From the NCBI GenBank assembly GCA_021788495.1, contig JAJYKQ010000043.1, forward strand, positions 1 through 8,783: a DNA stretch of 8,783 bases. Reading direction: 5' to 3'. Under the pieces are notes generated by a model. The model was not told the DNA's origin. It saw only the letters and a program-made list of their open reading frames with translations, and did not search any database. Positions 6,790 through 8,783 of this stretch are shown here, piece after piece. Source of the DNA: a bacterium (GTDB taxonomy: Bacteria; SZUA-79; Acidulodesulfobacterales; Acidulodesulfobacteraceae). Numbering within the stretch: the stretch's first letter is position 1; the number at the start of each line of letters is the position of its first letter. The position numbers and the translations under genes were made by a program.

Positions 6790-8647
6790 AATCGTTTTTA
6801 TATATATTGCTCTCATATTTTCCGTTTTTGCGCAAAGTTTTTTTATTTTCGGCGCAAACGCTAAAACTGCCGCAGTCCCTTCAAAAGCTAAACGGCTGTA
6901 CGAAAAAGCTTTAAAAGAGTATAGAACCGGCAGTTATTACAATGCGCACATGAATCTTAAATACATATTAAATAACTTTAAAATGGGGAAAAAATTATAT
7001 TCCGGCGTCTATTTCCTTACCGGAAAAGTTCTTTTTAAAGAAAAAAATTTTTTCTTGGCAAAACCTTATTTTCAGAGGGTAATTTACAAAAATCCGGATT
7101 ATAAAAATATTTACGGCGTTATATATTATATGGCGAGATGCGATTTTAATTTAAAAAACTACAGGCGTTCCATACGTGATTTCGATTTTCTTTTAACTAA
7201 AAGTAAAAAAAGAAGCAAACTATACGACAGGTCGCTCGTATATTTGACTTTATCTTACGCTTCTTGCGGAGTCTTAAAAAAAGCCGACAAACTTTACGAT
7301 ACCGACCACGTTAAAAACATTTTGCAGAAATCCGTATTTTTAAAAAAAAGAAACGGTTACTTTAAAACGGTTTATTTAAATTATCTTATCAATCATAAAA
7401 AAAATTTTTCGGAAGCTCTTTTGATATTGGATATAAAAAATTTATTTTCCAATAGAAAAAAAGGATCGTGTTTCAAATCTTACTATACCGGAATAATAGC
7501 GTATGATGAGCAAAAATACGCCGCTGCTCAAAACTATTTCGTGAAATCTTCCGGATACTGCACCGGATACTATTATAAAAACGGATTGGCTTATTATGGT
7601 ATGTCTTTGATCGGACAAAACGATAAAAAAGGCGTTAAATATATTAAAAATGCGTCTTTGGAAATAGGCTATCCTGACATTGAACTAAAATCTTTAAAAT
7701 TTTTGGCATCTTATTATAAAACTTTAAACGAACCGAAAAAAGAATTAAAATACGTAAAACAAATACTTTTCGATTCCGGTTCTATTCGCTCGATAAAAGG
7801 AAAAGAAAAAACCGAAACCGAAAAAAAAGCGGCGGGACTATTATATAAGATAGTAAAAAACGATTATAAATCTAAAAAAACCGAAAAATATAAAGATGCT
7901 TTTAAAACCTTCGATAAAATAAGTTTTTTAATTCCCTCTAAATATATAATGCCTAAAACCTATGCATATCTTGCCAAAATTAAACTTAACGAAAAGGATT
8001 TTAAATCCGCTCTGATTTATGCGAAAAAATATAAAAACTTATATCTTAACGCATATATCTATTTTAAAATGAAAAATTACAAAAAATCGCTTTCACTGCT
8101 GAATAAAATAAATATAAAGAACATAAAAGATTTAAAACCGACGGATAAAATTATAAACTTAAAATTAAAATTATACAAAAAATTAAATCTTAACAAAAAT
8201 TATACGGCTCTGCTGAAAAACAGCATGAATTTAATGAAACCGGAAAATAGGATAAAATATCTTTTTTATCTCGGAAAAAGCGAATTCAACGAAAATAATG
8301 CGATAAAAGCGGAGTATTATTTTGAACAAATCTTAAATAACGGCTTTTTGAAAGAAAAAAAGAATAAAAACATATTGTACGATACTTATTATTATCTTGG
8401 ACTCATAAATTATTCGCAGAAAAAATATAAACTTTCGCTTGAATATTTTAATAAAGGATACGGGCTCGACGCCGCCGGTCCGCATTTTCAATACGAGCTG
8501 TCCCAGATAGCATATATATATATGAAATATTTAAACAATAAAAAACTTGCGCTTAAATATTATTCTATACTTAAAAAAAATGCATCTTCTGCGACCTATA
8601 AAAACCTTGCCGACACCATGATTTCCGCAATAAATATGCAGAAATAA
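6761..8647 (+). CDS. Exported, very basic TPR-repeat protein of unknown function
   Basis: The 628-residue product opens with a Lys-rich n-region, a hydrophobic core (about residues 11-31) and a GANA/KTAA junction (about 31-38), a plausible signal peptide cleaved after ANA. The rest is helical with repeated TPR-like units: about 80-115 (YFLTGKVLFKEKNFFLAKPY), 119-150, 240-265, 400-450, 497-530, 540-572 and 575-605 (YYYLGLINYSQKKYKLSLEY is the clearest). TPRs bind proteins, and exported ones often act as scaffolds in envelope or motility complexes. The protein is extremely rich in Lys, Tyr and Asn and should be strongly basic. Its start overlaps the activator gene by 29 nt within an A-rich tract; the next in-frame Met is about 60 codons on and would remove the signal. 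Its DNA is visibly more AT-rich than the flagellar genes (row 8101-8160 has 11 G/C of 60; row 3481-3540 has 28 of 60). No enzymatic domain is recognised. Confidence 0.8.
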   Translation: MKKIKKIKNKIVFIYIALIFSVFAQSFFIFGANAKTAAVPSKAKRLYEKALKEYRTGSYYNAHMNLKYILNNFKMGKKLYSGVYFLTGKVLFKEKNFFLAKPYFQRVIYKNPDYKNIYGVIYYMARCDFNLKNYRRSIRDFDFLLTKSKKRSKLYDRSLVYLTLSYASCGVLKKADKLYDTDHVKNILQKSVFLKKRNGYFKTVYLNYLINHKKNFSEALLILDIKNLFSNRKKGSCFKSYYTGIIAYDEQKYAAAQNYFVKSSGYCTGYYYKNGLAYYGMSLIGQNDKKGVKYIKNASLEIGYPDIELKSLKFLASYYKTLNEPKKELKYVKQILFDSGSIRSIKGKEKTETEKKAAGLLYKIVKNDYKSKKTEKYKDAFKTFDKISFLIPSKYIMPKTYAYLAKIKLNEKDFKSALIYAKKYKNLYLNAYIYFKMKNYKKSLSLLNKINIKNIKDLKPTDKIINLKLKLYKKLNLNKNYTALLKNSMNLMKPENRIKYLFYLGKSEFNENNAIKAEYYFEQILNNGFLKEKKNKNILYDTYYYLGLINYSQKKYKLSLEYFNKGYGLDAAGPHFQYELSQIAYIYMKYLNNKKLALKYYSILKKNASSATYKNLADTMISAINMQK

Positions 8648-8665
8648 ATTTACGAAAATCTTTGT

Positions 8666-8756
8666 AGAAAAAGGTGTCAGATTTTATTTTACGCATACGA
8701 AAAGAAACAATGAACGATACAATATATTGCGTAAAATTAATCTGACACCTTTTTCT
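8666..8756. repeat. Long imperfect palindrome, MITE- or REP-like
   Basis: The left arm 8667-8694 and the right arm 8729-8755 are inverse complements: an outer block gaaaaaggtgtcagatt (17 bp, 18 counting the flanking A/T), a 3-versus-2-base mismatch, then an inner ttttacgc block (8 bp, 9 with the next pair). The central 34 bases (8695-8728) are unpaired. The whole is about 91 bp, noncoding, and lies just after the TPR gene. Such terminal inverted repeats around a short core are typical of small nonautonomous elements or REP-type palindromes. No clear target-site duplication is visible at the edges. Confidence 0.65.
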
Positions 8757-8761
8757 TTTTT
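8667..8761 (+). terminator. Possible terminator downstream of the TPR gene
   Basis: The palindrome starts 20 nt after the TPR stop codon, and its outer stem ends in cctttttc followed by six more T (8750-8761), which gives a stem plus U-tract on the plus transcript. The mirror A-run on the left gives a shorter U-tract for transcripts arriving from the other side. The 34-nt loop is large for a classical intrinsic terminator, so efficiency is uncertain. The remaining bases to 8783 contain no recognisable feature. Confidence 0.5.
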
Positions 8762-8783
8762 GCTATACAGGATTAAGGTAAGT

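Noticed and set aside
8666..8756. CRISPR repeat unit
   Set aside because: There are only two copies, in inverted rather than direct orientation, with a single intervening segment and no cas genes.

Overview
The window is AT-rich bacterial DNA holding most of a flagellar basal-body operon, followed by a small accessory block. The FliF/FliG/FliH set, an exported protein with a Sec signal, and an enhancer-binding protein of the sigma-54 class point to a flagellated diderm. The AAA-rich, Lys/Tyr-rich coding style and the gene set resemble AT-rich deltaproteobacterial lineages such as the acid-mine Acidulodesulfobacterales. That placement is an impression from style and is low confidence.

Layout. 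Positions 1-4760 (+) carry flgB (5' end cut off by the window), flgC, fliE, fliF, fliG and fliH, in the conserved order of early flagellar operons. Their products are the proximal rod (FlgB, FlgC), the rod/MS-ring adaptor (FliE), the MS ring (FliF), the rotor/switch protein that contacts it (FliG), and the regulator of the export ATPase (FliH). fliF and fliG abut, and fliG and fliH overlap as ATGA, so the later genes look translationally coupled. Two hairpins lie between flgB and flgC. A 156-nt spacer with a possible extended -10 promoter lies between flgC and fliE.

The run stops at fliH. Instead of fliI and fliJ, a convergent gene on the minus strand (4747-5271) encodes a YacP-like NYN-domain RNase whose 3' end overlaps the fliH 3' end by 14 bp. 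Divergent from it, with only 21 bp between the start codons, is a gene for a sigma-54 activator (5293-6789). Its N-terminal domain looks like a receiver that has lost its phosphorylation residues, as in FleQ/FlrA-type flagellar regulators. The activator gene overlaps by 29 nt the start of a gene for a large, very basic, exported TPR protein (6761-8647). A long imperfect palindrome (8666-8756) with a T-rich flank closes the window and can act as a terminator or be a small mobile or REP-like repeat.

How the genes could work together: the activator plausibly controls flagellar (sigma-54) genes, and its location beside the operon supports that. The roles of the NYN RNase and the TPR protein are not determined by the sequence. 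No phage genes, CRISPR array, tRNA, rRNA or transposase gene was seen. Nothing here amounts to a demonstrated new system. The items most worth a second look are the regulator/TPR/RNase block placed where fliI should be, the probably leaderless RNase gene, and the terminal palindrome.
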